The translations under genes and the position numbers were made by a program. The notes under the pieces were generated by a model, which was not told the DNA's origin, did no database searches, and was given only the letters and a program-made list of their open reading frames with translations. A stretch of DNA of 64,000 nt from Mimachlamys varia (Eukaryota; Mollusca; Bivalvia; Pectinida; Pectinidae), in contig OX392532.1 of assembly GCA_947623455.1 (NCBI GenBank), positions 46,317,058 through 46,381,057 on the forward strand. Direction: 5' to 3'. Below, piece after piece: positions 1 through 10,600 of the stretch. How positions within the stretch are numbered: position 1 is the first letter of the stretch; every line of letters starts with the position of its first letter.

Positions 1-690
1 ATAGTGGCCTGGTGTGAGTAGTGTTGAGTAATCAGTTGAAAACACCAACCGATGATTGGTTGTAATCGGATGACCTCAATAACCAATTTTGCGATTATAA
101 TCGGTTACTCTAGATCTTTGAAAATAAAAATGTAGAGAAAATGGAATGCCTTTTACAAGGAAAGGTCACTTATTTTATATACTTGCCAACTTCCAATTTC
201 CATGGGGGAGATTATGCATGCTCAGAATTGAAAACATAAATAATATGTTTACATGTAAATTCAGAGGAAAAATAACACTTTTAAATGACATCTTTTTAGC
301 TCTTCTTTCAGATAAAATCATCAGATCTTTAAAAATGGAACAGTTAAACAAATTCCAAAGATGAAAATGCAACATTTTAGGCTCCAAAATCTTACTTACT
401 TACAAGTTTACTTACTTACTTACGAGTTTAACGCCAATACACACACTGATATACATCGGTGTTTCGACCGGCGTCATAGTCCAAAATCGGGAGTCTCCCT
501 CCTAAATAGGGACTTGCTATTGATTCCTATATGTAAAATTATCATATTGAAATCAATAAACAAACTTATGATTTTGAAACTTATTTTATTTTGTCTAAAA
601 AATGCACACATTACATTATTGTCTATGGTATTATGCATTTAATGTTTTTTGGAAAACTAAAATGGACCATATGATCATGACATATAATTC
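1..690. other. upstream non-coding DNA, no gene seen
   Basis: No coding signal was found. From 49 to 112 there are several overlapping near-palindromic ATCGG/CCGAT motifs (CCGATGATTGG, TAATCGG, CGATTATAATCGG). They resemble those at 1456-1548 and may be remains of one transposon family. Otherwise the stretch is AT-rich and featureless apart from the small duplication at 391-430. Confidence 0.5.
391..430. repeat. two direct 20-bp copies containing (CTTA)n
   Basis: Bases 391-410 and 411-430 are the same 20-mer, CTTACTTACTTAC followed by AAGTTTA or GAGTTTA, with one mismatch. It is a short CTTA-based microsatellite. Confidence 0.75.
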
Positions 691-1005
691 CAGGGCTTTT
701 TCTGGGTAAATTGGGAAAAGGCCCCTGAGTGAAATTGGGAAAAATTAATGACGAATCGACAAATAATACAATGTAATTTAATTAGATAAACACAATAAAA
801 TGACAATTTTTCTTTTCAAATAGCTTCTTTGTCAACTGATGCAGATGTTCAGTTTTGAAATGCACAAAAACTTTTTTTTTTTTTTTTTTAAGTAGATCTT
901 ACATCATATTGGGAAAAAAGTCCTTTAATTGGGAAAAATGAAGCCTAAATCTCATTGGGAATGGGGCCGAATTTTGGCCCCTGAGAGATCCCAGATAAAG
1001 CCCTG
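691..1005. mobile_element. 315-bp non-autonomous DNA transposon (MITE) with 16-bp TIRs
   Basis: The left end CAGGGCTTTTTCTGGG (691-706) and right end CCCAGATAAAGCCCTG (990-1005) are inverted repeats matching at 15 of 16 positions. Both are flanked by the direct repeat AATTC (686-690 and 1006-1010). Inside, TTGGGAAAA occurs repeatedly, with GGCCCCTGAG near both ends, and there is an 18-base T run at 872-889. No ORF is present. The CAGGG...CCCTG termini are hAT-like, but hAT elements make 8-bp target duplications and only 5 bp can be seen here, so the superfamily is tentative. Confidence 0.75.
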
Positions 1006-1455
1006 AATTCATACATGTTGCCTTAATATGTGTTTATTTTGTTAACAAAATTATACTTTCTAAGTTCTATATTGAGCAGAATAACAGTAAACTAATTTCA
1101 TCGTGGTAAACTGTAAATCTTCACAAATTTGAACAAAATCACAGACAACAATACAATTCAAAGGGAAATCTTATGAACATAATCAGTCTATTAACTAGAT
1201 CAATATTTATAACCAGGTGACTGTCCTGCCATGTAAGGTATACATGCTTTACCAGAAGTCTTTCATGCTTTGTTTTTATGAAACATAAACATGTCCACAT
1301 TTGATGGTGTCATTCTGCTTCTCTTTTTATTGACCAACTACACACCCAAACGTAACGCTCTGAATCGGTTAATTTGGTTGTAACATTGACAGAGTGACTT
1401 TCATTTTTGGGTGCATTTGGTTGGCAAATATCATTGGTGCCATGGACTAGGGTCC

Positions 1456-1548
1456 TACCGATTAATCGATTATAAAAAACATGGTCGATAATCGTAAGCA
1501 GTAGACAATAATCAACCGTTAATCGATCATTTCCGATCATCGACACAC
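1456..1548. repeat. cluster of CGATTAATCG-type palindromes
   Basis: The segment holds the perfect 10-bp palindrome CGATTAATCG (1459-1468) plus relatives (GTCGATAATCG, GTTAATCGATCA, CCGATCATCG). It interrupts or abuts the LINE fragment next to it and looks like the remnant of a small palindromic transposable element. No clear target-site duplication was found. Confidence 0.4.
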
Positions 1549-1559
1549 CATTGGGTGTG

Positions 1560-1793
1560 AGGTAAAGTGATGGTTGTAGTGCTACTAAACTGTGTGATTT
1601 TGTACATATTTGCCAGTCTATGCACAATTCTCCTGCCTTCTAAGGATTGCCATTTTAATTCACCTAGTAAGTGTGTTACTGTGCCTGGTGTTCTTTCGTG
1701 GTTGTTCAAGACAAAACATGCTGCTTGTTGCTGTATCATTTCTATATATTTACATTCAGTATGCTTGAAAGCATTGGCGACAATTGTATTCAT
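1560..1793 (-). pseudogene. degenerate non-LTR retrotransposon fragment (C-terminal end of reverse-transcriptase ORF)
   Basis: Read on the minus strand, 1748-1596 encodes IEMIQQQAACFVLN, then LLGELKWQSLEGRR and LANMYKI. This follows the pattern typical of the region after the reverse-transcriptase core in Jockey/CR1-like LINEs (IExVQRRAARFVxN...LxWxSLExRR...RLxxxYKI). No RT catalytic core (YADD-type box) or endonuclease is present, and the frame is lost soon after, so it is a dead 5'-truncated relic. It has no link to TBCCD1. Confidence 0.7.
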
Positions 1794-1799
1794 TTCTCA

Positions 1800-3008
1800 C
1801 AACAAGATTAGCCTCATCACATGCAAACCTGAAGTAATACATTGAAAAAGAGCTGTAGTTCCTGAACAATATAAATGATTATGATTTTTTAATGTTTAGG
1901 ACTCACACAACTAAATCAGACTATCACGAAGTGTTTCATATGTTTGTAGTCCCCACCGAAAATTTGTTTCAGCTAAGTACAGTGATTCTGAATAATCTAA
2001 ATAGGTAATTGTTGACATATTCTGCATTGAATGAAATCTATAGATATTTAACTTTACAAAAATGTATACTTTTGGTAGATATTGATATGTGATGGCGGAT
2101 TGATATGGGGTCAAAAGTCAGAGGGTGTTCCCGTCCCATTTCACTGGTTTGACATGTATTTCTTCTGTGTAATGGTAACATGCACAAATAAAGCTTTGAT
2201 TTGGTTTTGGGGCTACCCAAGGGGAAACTGTTTCAGTCCTTTGTTTTATAAAATGCATGTGTGATATTGAACTAAAGAGTGTGTTTATGATATTCCCTTT
2301 ATAATATTTCATGTTCCAGTAAAACGGTATGATTTAATTATATTGCTGGATAGAAAGACCCTTTCAAATACAATATATACCGTAACAGAAAAAGTTGTTT
2401 GATTACGTTTTAAAACGGGACATGCGACCGAGGTACATACGGCTTCAATTCGGACAAAAGGAATTTAAAAAAATGTCTTCAAGCGTAAAAAAAGTGATAT
2501 ATCTAATCTATAAATTAGTGAAGGTACAAATATCATTGGGTTGCCACCCCGGTATTGAATTTGATACAGAAATATATACATGACGGTGAAAGTGAAATTT
2601 AAAAAAAAAAACAAAAAAAATCAAACATATACAATATATATATATATGTATTTCCCATGCCTGCATGTTTTTTTTTGAAAGGTCAACATCCCTTTTCAAG
2701 ACGATAAAAAAGATGTAGAAAGACAGGGTAATTATCATAACATATTCATAACAGGTAGTTATAAGTATTTCAACAGTTCCAAATCTGATATACATGTAGT
2801 CATGTTTAGTGTGTGGTGCGTTATATTAGTTTGGGGACTTAAATATTCTCATTCCGTGATAAGTGTTAACATACATGTAATGAAGACTATGAAAGTTGGA
2901 TAGGTTTTAAATGAATATGAATGTACATTGTATATATATGGATAGTCTGAAAAAAATCCTCAAGACATTGAGTTGTAAAATAAATCGCAAACATTTCATG
3001 TCATTTTT
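1800..3008. other. AT-rich non-coding stretch
   Basis: No gene, RNA or element could be recognised. There are A runs at about 2601-2620 and a short TA dinucleotide stretch at about 2634-2648. Short open frames here lack any family resemblance. Confidence 0.5.
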
Positions 3009-3480
3009 AGCTCACCGGGCCTGAAGGGCCAAGTGAGCTTATGTGATGGTGCTGCGTCCGTCGTCCGTCCGTCCGTCGTTCAAAATACCAAAAGCCCTAC
3101 AAGCATGATATTTGGCTGAATGGTTTCTTGGATGAAGCCTGGCAAAGTTTGCAAAAAAGAAACGACCTTGACCTGTATTCAAGGTCACAAGGGTCAAATC
3201 TGTTAAAACCTTCAAACGACTTCTTCTGAAATACCAAAAGCCCTAGAAGCATGATATTTTGCTGACAGGTTCCTTGGATGAAGCATGACAAAGTTTGCGA
3301 CAAGAAATGACCTTGACCTATTTTCAAGGTCACAGGGGTCAAATCTGCTAAAACCTTCAAACGACTTCTTCTAAAATACCAAAAGCCCTGGAAGCATGAA
3401 ATTTGGCAGAAAGGTTCCTTGACAAAATTTGCAGAAAGAAATGACCTTGACTTATATTAAAGTCAAGAGAAGAGTTGCAC
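3009..3480. mobile_element. hairpin-headed dispersed repeat with about 145-bp monomers (copy 1)
   Basis: The element opens with a stem-loop: AGCTCAC (3009-3015) pairs with GTGAGCT (3033-3039), with an inner GGCC/GGCC pair. A CGTCCGTC-rich tract (3055-3079) follows, and then monomers marked by ATACCAAAAG at 3085, 3231 and 3376 (spacing 146 and 145). Each monomer carries a TGACCTTGA...TCAAGGTCA inverted repeat. The same architecture and monomer recur at 62529-64000. It codes for nothing visible. On the minus strand the hairpin is followed by AA, so the end reads CTAA, which would suit a Helitron-type 3' end. That class assignment is inference. Confidence 0.65.
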
Positions 3481-3504
3481 TGGTCTCCCTAAAGTACCTG
3501 TAAA

Positions 3505-3897
3505 CTGTAGAGGACATAACTTGACCGCCAAACATGTTTATAACTAGGGGACATAACTTGACCGCCAAACATGTTTTTAACTGTAGGGGACATAACTTGA
3601 CCCCTAAACATGTTTATAACCGTAGGGGACATAACTTAACCCCCAAACATGTTTATAACTATAGGGGACATAACTTGACCCCCAAACATGTTTATAACTG
3701 TAGGGGACATAACTTGACCGCCAAACATGTTTATAACTGTAGGGGACATAACTTGACCCCTAAACATGTTTATAACTGAAGGGGACATAACTTGACCGCC
3801 AAACATGTTTATAACTGTAGGGGACATAACTTGACTGCCAAACATGTTTATAACTGTAGGGGACATAACTCTGCACTAAAATATATTTGTAACTAAT
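3505..3897. repeat. 39-bp minisatellite, about 10 copies
   Basis: Units contain GGGGACATAACTTGAC and AAACATGTTTATAACTGTA and repeat every 39 bp, the last being degenerate. Because 39 is a multiple of three and the unit lacks stops in one frame on each strand, both strands show 13-residue periodic open frames (RGHNLTPKHVYNC on +). These are by-products of the repeat, not a protein. The array sits directly after the hairpin-headed element. Confidence 0.9.
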
Positions 3898-4215
3898 AGA
3901 GTTTGTTATTGATATTATGAAGATGACCTCCATGTTTATTTTGAGATTCGTATATAATTTATGAACTAATGAAAGAATTGCAAGTAGTTTTTCTTCGGAC
4001 CTGCCTGAGGCGAGTGGTTGATCCAAAGGTTTGTAAGCTTTATATTAGTCCTGAAACTGATTATAAAAGAGGAATGTTTTCTACCTTGCCATTTTCAATG
4101 CGACCCAGAAAGTATAATCAACAGAATTTGTGATTATTTCTGATTTTAGAGTACTTTCTTCAGAAGACATCTTGACATGCGTTGATTGACTTGTGTCCAC
4201 ATTTGTGTTCCCGTC
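3898..4215 (+). other. immediate upstream region / possible 5' leader of TBCCD1
   Basis: This is non-repetitive DNA up to the start codon. TTTCTGATTTTAG ending at 4149 resembles a 3' splice site, so a 5' untranslated exon may begin at 4150. No TATA box or CpG-rich promoter could be recognised with confidence. The complementary-strand open frame over 4081-4326 is a shadow of exon 1. Confidence 0.4.
4177..4185 (+). promoter_or_regulatory. two-codon upstream ORF (ATG CGT TGA) in front of TBCCD1
   Basis: An ATG at 4177, in the same frame as the main start, terminates after one further codon at the TGA 4183-4185, 30 bases before the TBCCD1 ATG. If the 5' leader includes this stretch (for example an exon beginning at the possible acceptor ending 4149), it would be a minimal upstream ORF able to lower translation of the main frame. 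This is inference; the transcript start is not visible. Confidence 0.3.
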
Positions 4216-4308
4216 ATGACAGAACATGCTGTGTGCCTGTGGGTGAAGGCAGAGCCTTTCAGCTATGGTGCATTTCCCATAGCACCTCATCCCAGACTCA
4301 CGTTTAGT
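4216..4308 (+). CDS. TBCCD1: TBCCD1 coding exon 1 (start codon, residues 1-31)
   Basis: The ATG at 4216 has G at -3, and an in-frame TGA at 4183 closes the frame upstream, so this is the first possible start for this reading frame after that stop. The exon encodes MTEHAVCLWVKAEPF followed by a Gly/Pro-rich stretch and ends in a complete codon (AGT). The donor AGT|GTAAGTAT at 4309 matches the 5' splice consensus closely. LWVKAEPF just after the start is the family's N-terminal signature. Reading on into the intron hits a TAG about 14 codons later. A candidate 3' splice site (TTTCTGATTTTAG, ending 4149) suggests that the exon may begin at 4150 with a non-coding exon further upstream. Confidence 0.88.
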
Positions 4309-4332
4309 GTAAGTATAGCATATCATATAGTC

Positions 4333-5347
4333 ATTGGCTACTACCCTTAGGATTGTCAGACAATGTGTTATATATCATTGGCTACTAACCTTACGATTGT
4401 CAGACTATGTGTTATATATCATTGGCTACTAACCTGAGGATTGTCAGACCATGTGTTATATATCATTGACTACTAACCTGAGGATTGTCAGACCATGTGT
4501 TATATATCATTGACTACTAACCTTAGGATTGTCAGGCTTTGTGTTATATATCATTGGCTACTAACTTAGGATTGTCAGGCTATGTGTTATATATCATTGG
4601 CTACTAACCTTAGGATTGTCAGGCAATGTGTTATATATCATTGGCTACTAACCTTAGGATTGTCAGGCAATGTGTTATATATCATTGGCTACTAACCTTA
4701 GGGTTGTCAGGCAATGTGTTATATATCATTGGCTACTAACCTTAGGATTGTCAGGCAATGTGTTATATATCATTGGCTTCTAACCTTGGGATTGTCAGAC
4801 AATGTGTTATATATCATTGGCTACTAACCTTAGGAGGGTCAGGCAATGTGTTATATATCATTGACTACTAACCTTAGGATTGTCAGACTATGTGTTATAT
4901 ATCATTGGCTATTAACCTTAGGATTGTCAGACTATGTGTTATATATCATTGACTACTAACCTTAGGATTGTCAGACTATGTGTTATATATCATTGGCTAC
5001 TTACCTTAGGATTGTCAGACTATGTGTTATATATCATTGGCTACTAACCTTAGGATTGTCAGACTATATGTTATATATCATTGACTACTAACCTTAGGAT
5101 TGTCAGACTATATGTTTTATATCATTGGCTATTAACCTTAGGATTGTCAGACTATGTGTTATATATCATTGACTACTAACCTTAGGATTGTCAGACTATG
5201 TGTTATATATCATTGACTACTAACCTTAGGATTGTCAGACTATGTGTTATATATCATTGGCTATTAACCTTAGGATTGTCAGACTATGTGTTATATATCA
5301 TTGGCTATTAACCTTAGGAGGGTCAGGCTATATGTTTTATATCATTG
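4333..5347 (+). repeat. 44-bp minisatellite filling TBCCD1 intron 1, about 23 copies
   Basis: Units run with a strict 44-bp period and contain TTGGCTACTAACCTTAGGAT then TTGTCAG and TGTGTTATATATC. Variation is limited to point changes (GACTAC for GGCTAC, ATTAAC for CTAAC, AGGGTC for TTGTC) and an occasional single-base deletion. The array starts 24 bases after the exon 1 donor and ends 353 bases before exon 2. Most units hold TACTAAC, an ideal branch-point heptamer, and CCTTAG on the sense strand. Confidence 0.93.
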
Positions 5348-5700
5348 CCCACTTTTATTATCTGAACATTGAGACATATTGGAAGTGTTATTATTATATT
5401 TTGATTTCAATTGAAAATTTATAAAAACATATCATACCTTTGCATTTTACTAAAGTATCTAGTTTCGACACATTGCATTATAGCAAATGGACATCTGTAT
5501 CAAGGTTTTCTTCATAGTCAAATGTGGAAAGAGGCCATTTTCCATCTTCCTCCTTGCTTGTTAAATATCTTTTTATAAAGTGAGATCAGATCATTGACTT
5601 CAGGAATGTCTTGCGGTTTAGAATTTACTGTTGGTCTTGAAATATCAAACATTTAATTGCTGAAATACAAGGTAAAAATTGAAACTGTTTTCTATTGCAG

Positions 5701-5762
5701 AATATCAAGAAAATCGTTATATATGCCAAAAATAAGGGACACTTGGGCTTTCCAAGGATAAA
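5701..5762 (+). CDS. TBCCD1: TBCCD1 coding exon 2
   Basis: This 62-base exon lies between a strong acceptor (GTTTTCTATTGCAG, ending 5700) and a strong donor (AAA|GTAAGTAT at 5763). It continues the exon 1 frame in phase 0 as NIKKIVIYAKNKG...GFPRI, and its last two bases AA are completed to AAT by the first T of exon 3. It matches the family region between the Gly/Pro-rich N-terminus and the WRHIAC block (compare YLRKISTYV and YPRL in the vertebrate protein, from memory). If the following intron were retained, the next codon would be AAG and then TAA, an immediate stop. Confidence 0.87.
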
Positions 5763-6249
5763 GTAAGTATGATTTGCTTAGCTAGCCATCAACATGGTTT
5801 GGAAGTCTTACCTTTGGACCTGACCAAACAAATGCCTCTGTTTTAAGTAATCCATCTGCTAAAAATTCAACAAAATGTTCAAAACAGGTTTTTGTGAAAA
5901 TTCTTTAAGAAATGCTTGTGTTATGATCACAAACAGATGAATATAATATTTAGTCTCCCTGCTGAAACAATATTTTGTCTTTCTCAGACCAGGGCTTACG
6001 TTATCGGTAGCCTAAGTCGCCAATGGCTCTTTTCCTGTTTCAGTTGGTTACTAGCTTGAACATTTATAGAAAGTCCAGAATCTGCAACAAAATCCTAGAA
6101 AACGTTATGTCAACTTTCTTGGTTTAAACAGCATTTTATTCACAATTATGTACAATACAAGATTCAATATATACAACGTTTGATTTATTGGGATTTGACA
6201 TTAAGAGTTCACTCTTATATTAAATCATCTTCTGTGACTGACACAAATG
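5763..6249 (+). other. start of TBCCD1 intron 2, no feature seen
   Basis: Unique-looking AT-rich intron sequence follows the exon 2 donor. No repeat, RNA or exon could be supported. Confidence 0.5.
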
Positions 6250-6411
6250 TTGCATATAATCAGTATGACTGCCATGGCTTTTGTCTTTGTTGTATATGAT
6301 CTGTATGACTGCCATGGCTTTTGTATTTGTTGTATATGATCTGTATGACTGCCATGGCTTTTGTCTTTGTTGTATACAATAAGTATGACTGCCATGGCTT
6401 TTGTCTTTGTT
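6250..6411. repeat. 40-bp minisatellite, 4 copies
   Basis: GTATGACTGCCATGGCTT recurs with GCCATGG at 6271, 6311, 6351 and 6391, exactly 40 bp apart, followed by TTGTCTTTGTTGTATA. It is a short array in intron 2. Confidence 0.85.
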
Positions 6412-6510
6412 TTAAAAGCAACTATTACAAGCTTTTAACTTCTTTGTACCAAATTGTACCATGAACAGATTTTAAGTTTACATAGTTAAAATCTTTTCAG
6501 ACACATTTTT

Positions 6511-7199
6511 AGGTCACTTGAGTTTTCCTCAAGTGACCTGTTTTTCGATAACTTTCCATCTGTCATCCGTCGTTTGTAAATTTTTTACATTCACGACTTT
6601 TTCTCAAGAACTTAGCAAATAGAATCTTTTCAAACTTTGCCAAAGTAATCCTCGGTTAATGAGGGCCAGAAAATGATCCAAAAGTTCAAAAATCTTCTTC
6701 TTCAGACTCAGGGTTACTACAGCCTATTTTACTACAATGGTGGAAAGATAATCAGAAGCTATATTTAATTTGTAAATTTCAGTACCCCCAGGCTATCCAC
6801 TTCCACTTGGGGAGGGGGTAAATTTTACTATAGATTATATAGAGAAATAACACTTTATTTTAAATTATTCTTACTTGTTCAAATATAATCCTTGGAGAAA
6901 GATGGTATCAAACTGTAAAAAGGGTGAGGCCCTAAAGGGAAAATTATCAAAAAATTAAAAAAATTCATCTCCAGACTCAGAGGTGCTACACTGCTACAGT
7001 CTTTTTCTTTGCATGGATGGAAAAGTCAGATGGGGTTTTGTTAAATTTGTAAATTTCAGTAACCCCGGCTAGCCGGTGAGACTCTGAATGTAAAGGTAAA
7101 GCCTCAATTCAGGATCAAATCTGAAAAAAATCAACACGTTCAATTTCATGATAAACTCTATAGAAAAAGGTACATGTAGCAAATCCTCCAGTGATATAG
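6511..7199. mobile_element. hairpin-headed dispersed repeat (copy 2), running into the satellite
   Basis: A perfect 12-bp stem AGGTCACTTGAG (6511-6522) / CTCAAGTGACCT (6528-6539) with a 5-base loop heads a segment containing a CATCCGTCG tract. It has two diverged internal copies: TTCTTCTTCAGACTCAGGGTTACTACAG near 6697 resembles CATCTCCAGACTCAGAGGTGCTACAC near 6966. The organisation is like the elements at 3009 and 62529. The right boundary is unclear; the 23-bp satellite begins at 7200. Confidence 0.5.
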
Positions 7200-7654
7200 G
7201 TAACAACTATGTTTCACAGTCAGTAACAACTATGTTTCACAGTCAGTAACAACTATGTTTCACAATCAGTAACAACTATGTTTCACAATCAGTAACAACT
7301 ATGTTTCACAATCAGTAACAACTATGTTTCACAATCAGTAACAACTATGTTTCACAATCAGTAACAACTATGTTTCACAATCAGTAACAACTATGTTTCA
7401 CAGTCAGTAACAACTATGTTTCACAATCAGTAACAACTATGTTTCACAGTCAGTAACAACTATGTTTCACAATCAGTAACAACTATGTTTCACAGTCAGT
7501 AACAACTGTGTTTCACAGTCAGTAACAACTGTGTTTCACAATCAATAACAACTGTGTTTCACAGTCAGTAACAACTGTGTTTCACAATCAATAACAACTG
7601 TGTTTCACAGTCAGTAACAACTATATTTCACAGTCAATAACAACTATGTTTCAC

Positions 7655-10600
7655 AGTCAATAACAACTATGTTTCACAGTCAGTAATAATACGTTTCACA
7701 GTCAGTAACAACTATGTTTCACAATCAGTAATAATACGTTTCACAGTCAATAACAACTATGTTTCACAGTCAGTAATAATACGTTTCACAGTCAGTAATA
7801 ATGCGTTTCACAGTCAGTAATAATACGTTTCACAGTCAGTAATAATGCGTTTCACAGTCAATAACAACTATGTTTCACAGTCAGTAATAATACTTTTCAC
7901 AGTCAGTAACAACTATGTTTCACAGTCAGTAATAATACGTTTCACAGTCAGTAACAACTATGTTTCACAGTCAGTAATAATACGTTTCACAGTCAGTAAT
8001 AATACGTTTCACAGTCAGTAACAACTATGTTTCACAGTCAGTAATAATACGTTTCACAGTCAGTAACAACTATGTTTCACAGTCAGTAATAATGCGTTTC
8101 ACAGTTAGTAATAACTATGTTTCACAGTCAGTAACAACTATGTTTCACAGTCAGTAACAACTATATTTCACAGGCAGTAACAACTATATTTCACAGTCAA
8201 TAACAACTATGTTTCACAGTCAGTAATAACTATATTTCACAGTCAGTAATAACTATGTTTCACAGTCAATAACAACTATGTTTCACAGTCAGTAACAACT
8301 ATATTTCACAGTCAATAACAACTATGTTTCACAGTAACAACTATGTTTCACAGTAACAATTATGTTTCACAGTAGCAATTATGTTTCACAGTCAGTAACA
8401 ATTAAGTTTCACAGTCAATAACAACTATGTTTCACAGTCAGTAACAACTATGTTTCACAGTCAGTAACAACTACGTTTCACAGTCAATTGCAACTATGTT
8501 TCACAGTCAATAACAACTATGTTTCACAGTCAATAACAACTATGTTTCACAGTCAATAACAACTATGTTTCACAGTCAATAACAACTATGTTTCACAGTC
8601 AGTAACAACTATGTTTCACAGTCAATAACAACTATGTTTCACAGTCAGTAACAACTATATTTCACAGTCAGTAACAACTATATTTCACAGTCAATAACAA
8701 CTATGTTTCACAGCCAGTAACAACTATGTTTCACAGTCAGTAACAACTATATTTCACAGTCAGTAACAACTATGTTTCACAGGCAGTAACAACTATGTTT
8801 CACAGTCAGTAACAACTATGTTTCACAGTCAATAACAACTATATTTCACAGTCAGTAACAACTATGTTTCACAGTCAATAACAACTATGTTTCACAGTCA
8901 GTAATAACTATGTTTCACAGTCAATAATAACTATGTTTCACAGTCAATAACAACTATGTTTCACAGTCAATAACAACTATATTTCACAGTCAATAACAAC
9001 TATGTTTCACAGTCAATAACAACTATGTTTCACAGTCAGTAACAACTATATTTCACAGTCAGTAACAACTATATATCACAGTCAATAACAACTATGTTTC
9101 ACAGGCAGTAACAACTATGTTTCACAGTCAATAACAACTATGTTTCACAGTCAATAACAACTATGTTTCACAGTAACAACTATGTTTCACAGTAACAACT
9201 ATGTTTCACAGTAACAACTATGTTTCACAGTCACTAACAACTATGATTCACAGTCAATAACAACTATGATTCACAGTCAATAACAACTATGTTTCACAGT
9301 CAGTACCAACTATGATTCACAGTCACTAACAACTATGATTCACAGTCAATAACAACTATGATTCACAGTCAATAACAACTATGTTTCACAGTCAATAACA
9401 ACTATGTTTCACAGTAACAACTATGTTTCACAGTAACAACTATGTTTCACAGTTACAACTATGTTTCACAGTCACTAACAACTATGATTCACAGTCAATA
9501 ACAACTATGATTCACAGTCAATAACAACTATGTTTCACAGTCAGTACCAACTATGATTCACAGTCACTAACAACTATGATTCACAGTCAATAACAACTAT
9601 GATTCACAGTCAATAACAACTATGTTTCACAGTCAGTACCAACTATGATTCACAGTCAATAACAACTATGATTCACAGTCAATAACAACTATGTTTCACA
9701 GTCAGTACCAACTATGATTCACAGTCAATGACAACTATGATTCACAGTCAATAACAACTATGTTTCACAGTCAGTACCAACTATGATTCACAGTCAATAA
9801 CAACTATGTTTCACAGTCAGTAACAACTATGATTCACAGTCAATAACAACTATATTTCACAGTCAATAACAACTATGTTTCACAGTCAGTAACAACTATG
9901 TTTCACAGTCAGTAACAACTATATTTCACAGTCAATAACAACTATGTTTCACAGTCAATAACAACTATGTTTCACTGTCAGTAACAACTATATTTCACAG
10001 TCAATAACAACTATATTTCACAGTCAATAACAACTATGTTTCACAGGCAGTAACAACTATGTTTCACAGTCAGTACCAACTATGATTCACTGTCAATAAC
10101 AACTATGATTCACAGTCAATAACAACTATGTTTCACAGCCAGTAACAACTATGATTCACAGTCAATAACAACTATGTTTCACAGTCAGTAACAACTATAT
10201 TTCACAGTCCGTAACAACTATATTTCACAGTCAATAACAACTATGTTTCACAGTCAATAACAACTATGTTTCACAGCCAGTAACAACTATATTTCAGAGG
10301 CAGTAACAACTATATTTCACAGTCAATAACAACTATGTTTCACAGTCAGTAACTACTATGTTTCACAGGCAGTAACAACTATGTTTCACAGTCAATAACA
10401 ACAATGTTTCACAGTCAATAACAACTATGTTTCACAGTAACAACTATGTTTCACAGTAACAACTATGTTTCACAGTCAGTACCAACTATGATTCACAGTC
10501 AATAACAACTATGATTCACAGTCAATAACAACTATGTTTCACAGTCAGTACCAACTATGATTCACAGTCAATAACAACTATGTTTCACAGTCAGTAACTA

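Noticed and set aside
1310..1627. 105-codon minus-strand frame next to the LINE fragment
   Set aside because: It shares no motif with the reverse-transcriptase frame and crosses the palindromic repeat; most likely chance openness.
3534..3866. Overlapping open frames on both strands with 13-residue repeats
   Set aside because: Product of the 39-bp minisatellite, whose length is a multiple of three.
4081..4326. 81-codon minus-strand open frame that looked like an exon with a donor AAG|GTAGAA
   Set aside because: It overlaps TBCCD1 exon 1 on the opposite strand. The sense frame has family motifs, a proper donor and phase continuity; the minus frame has none.
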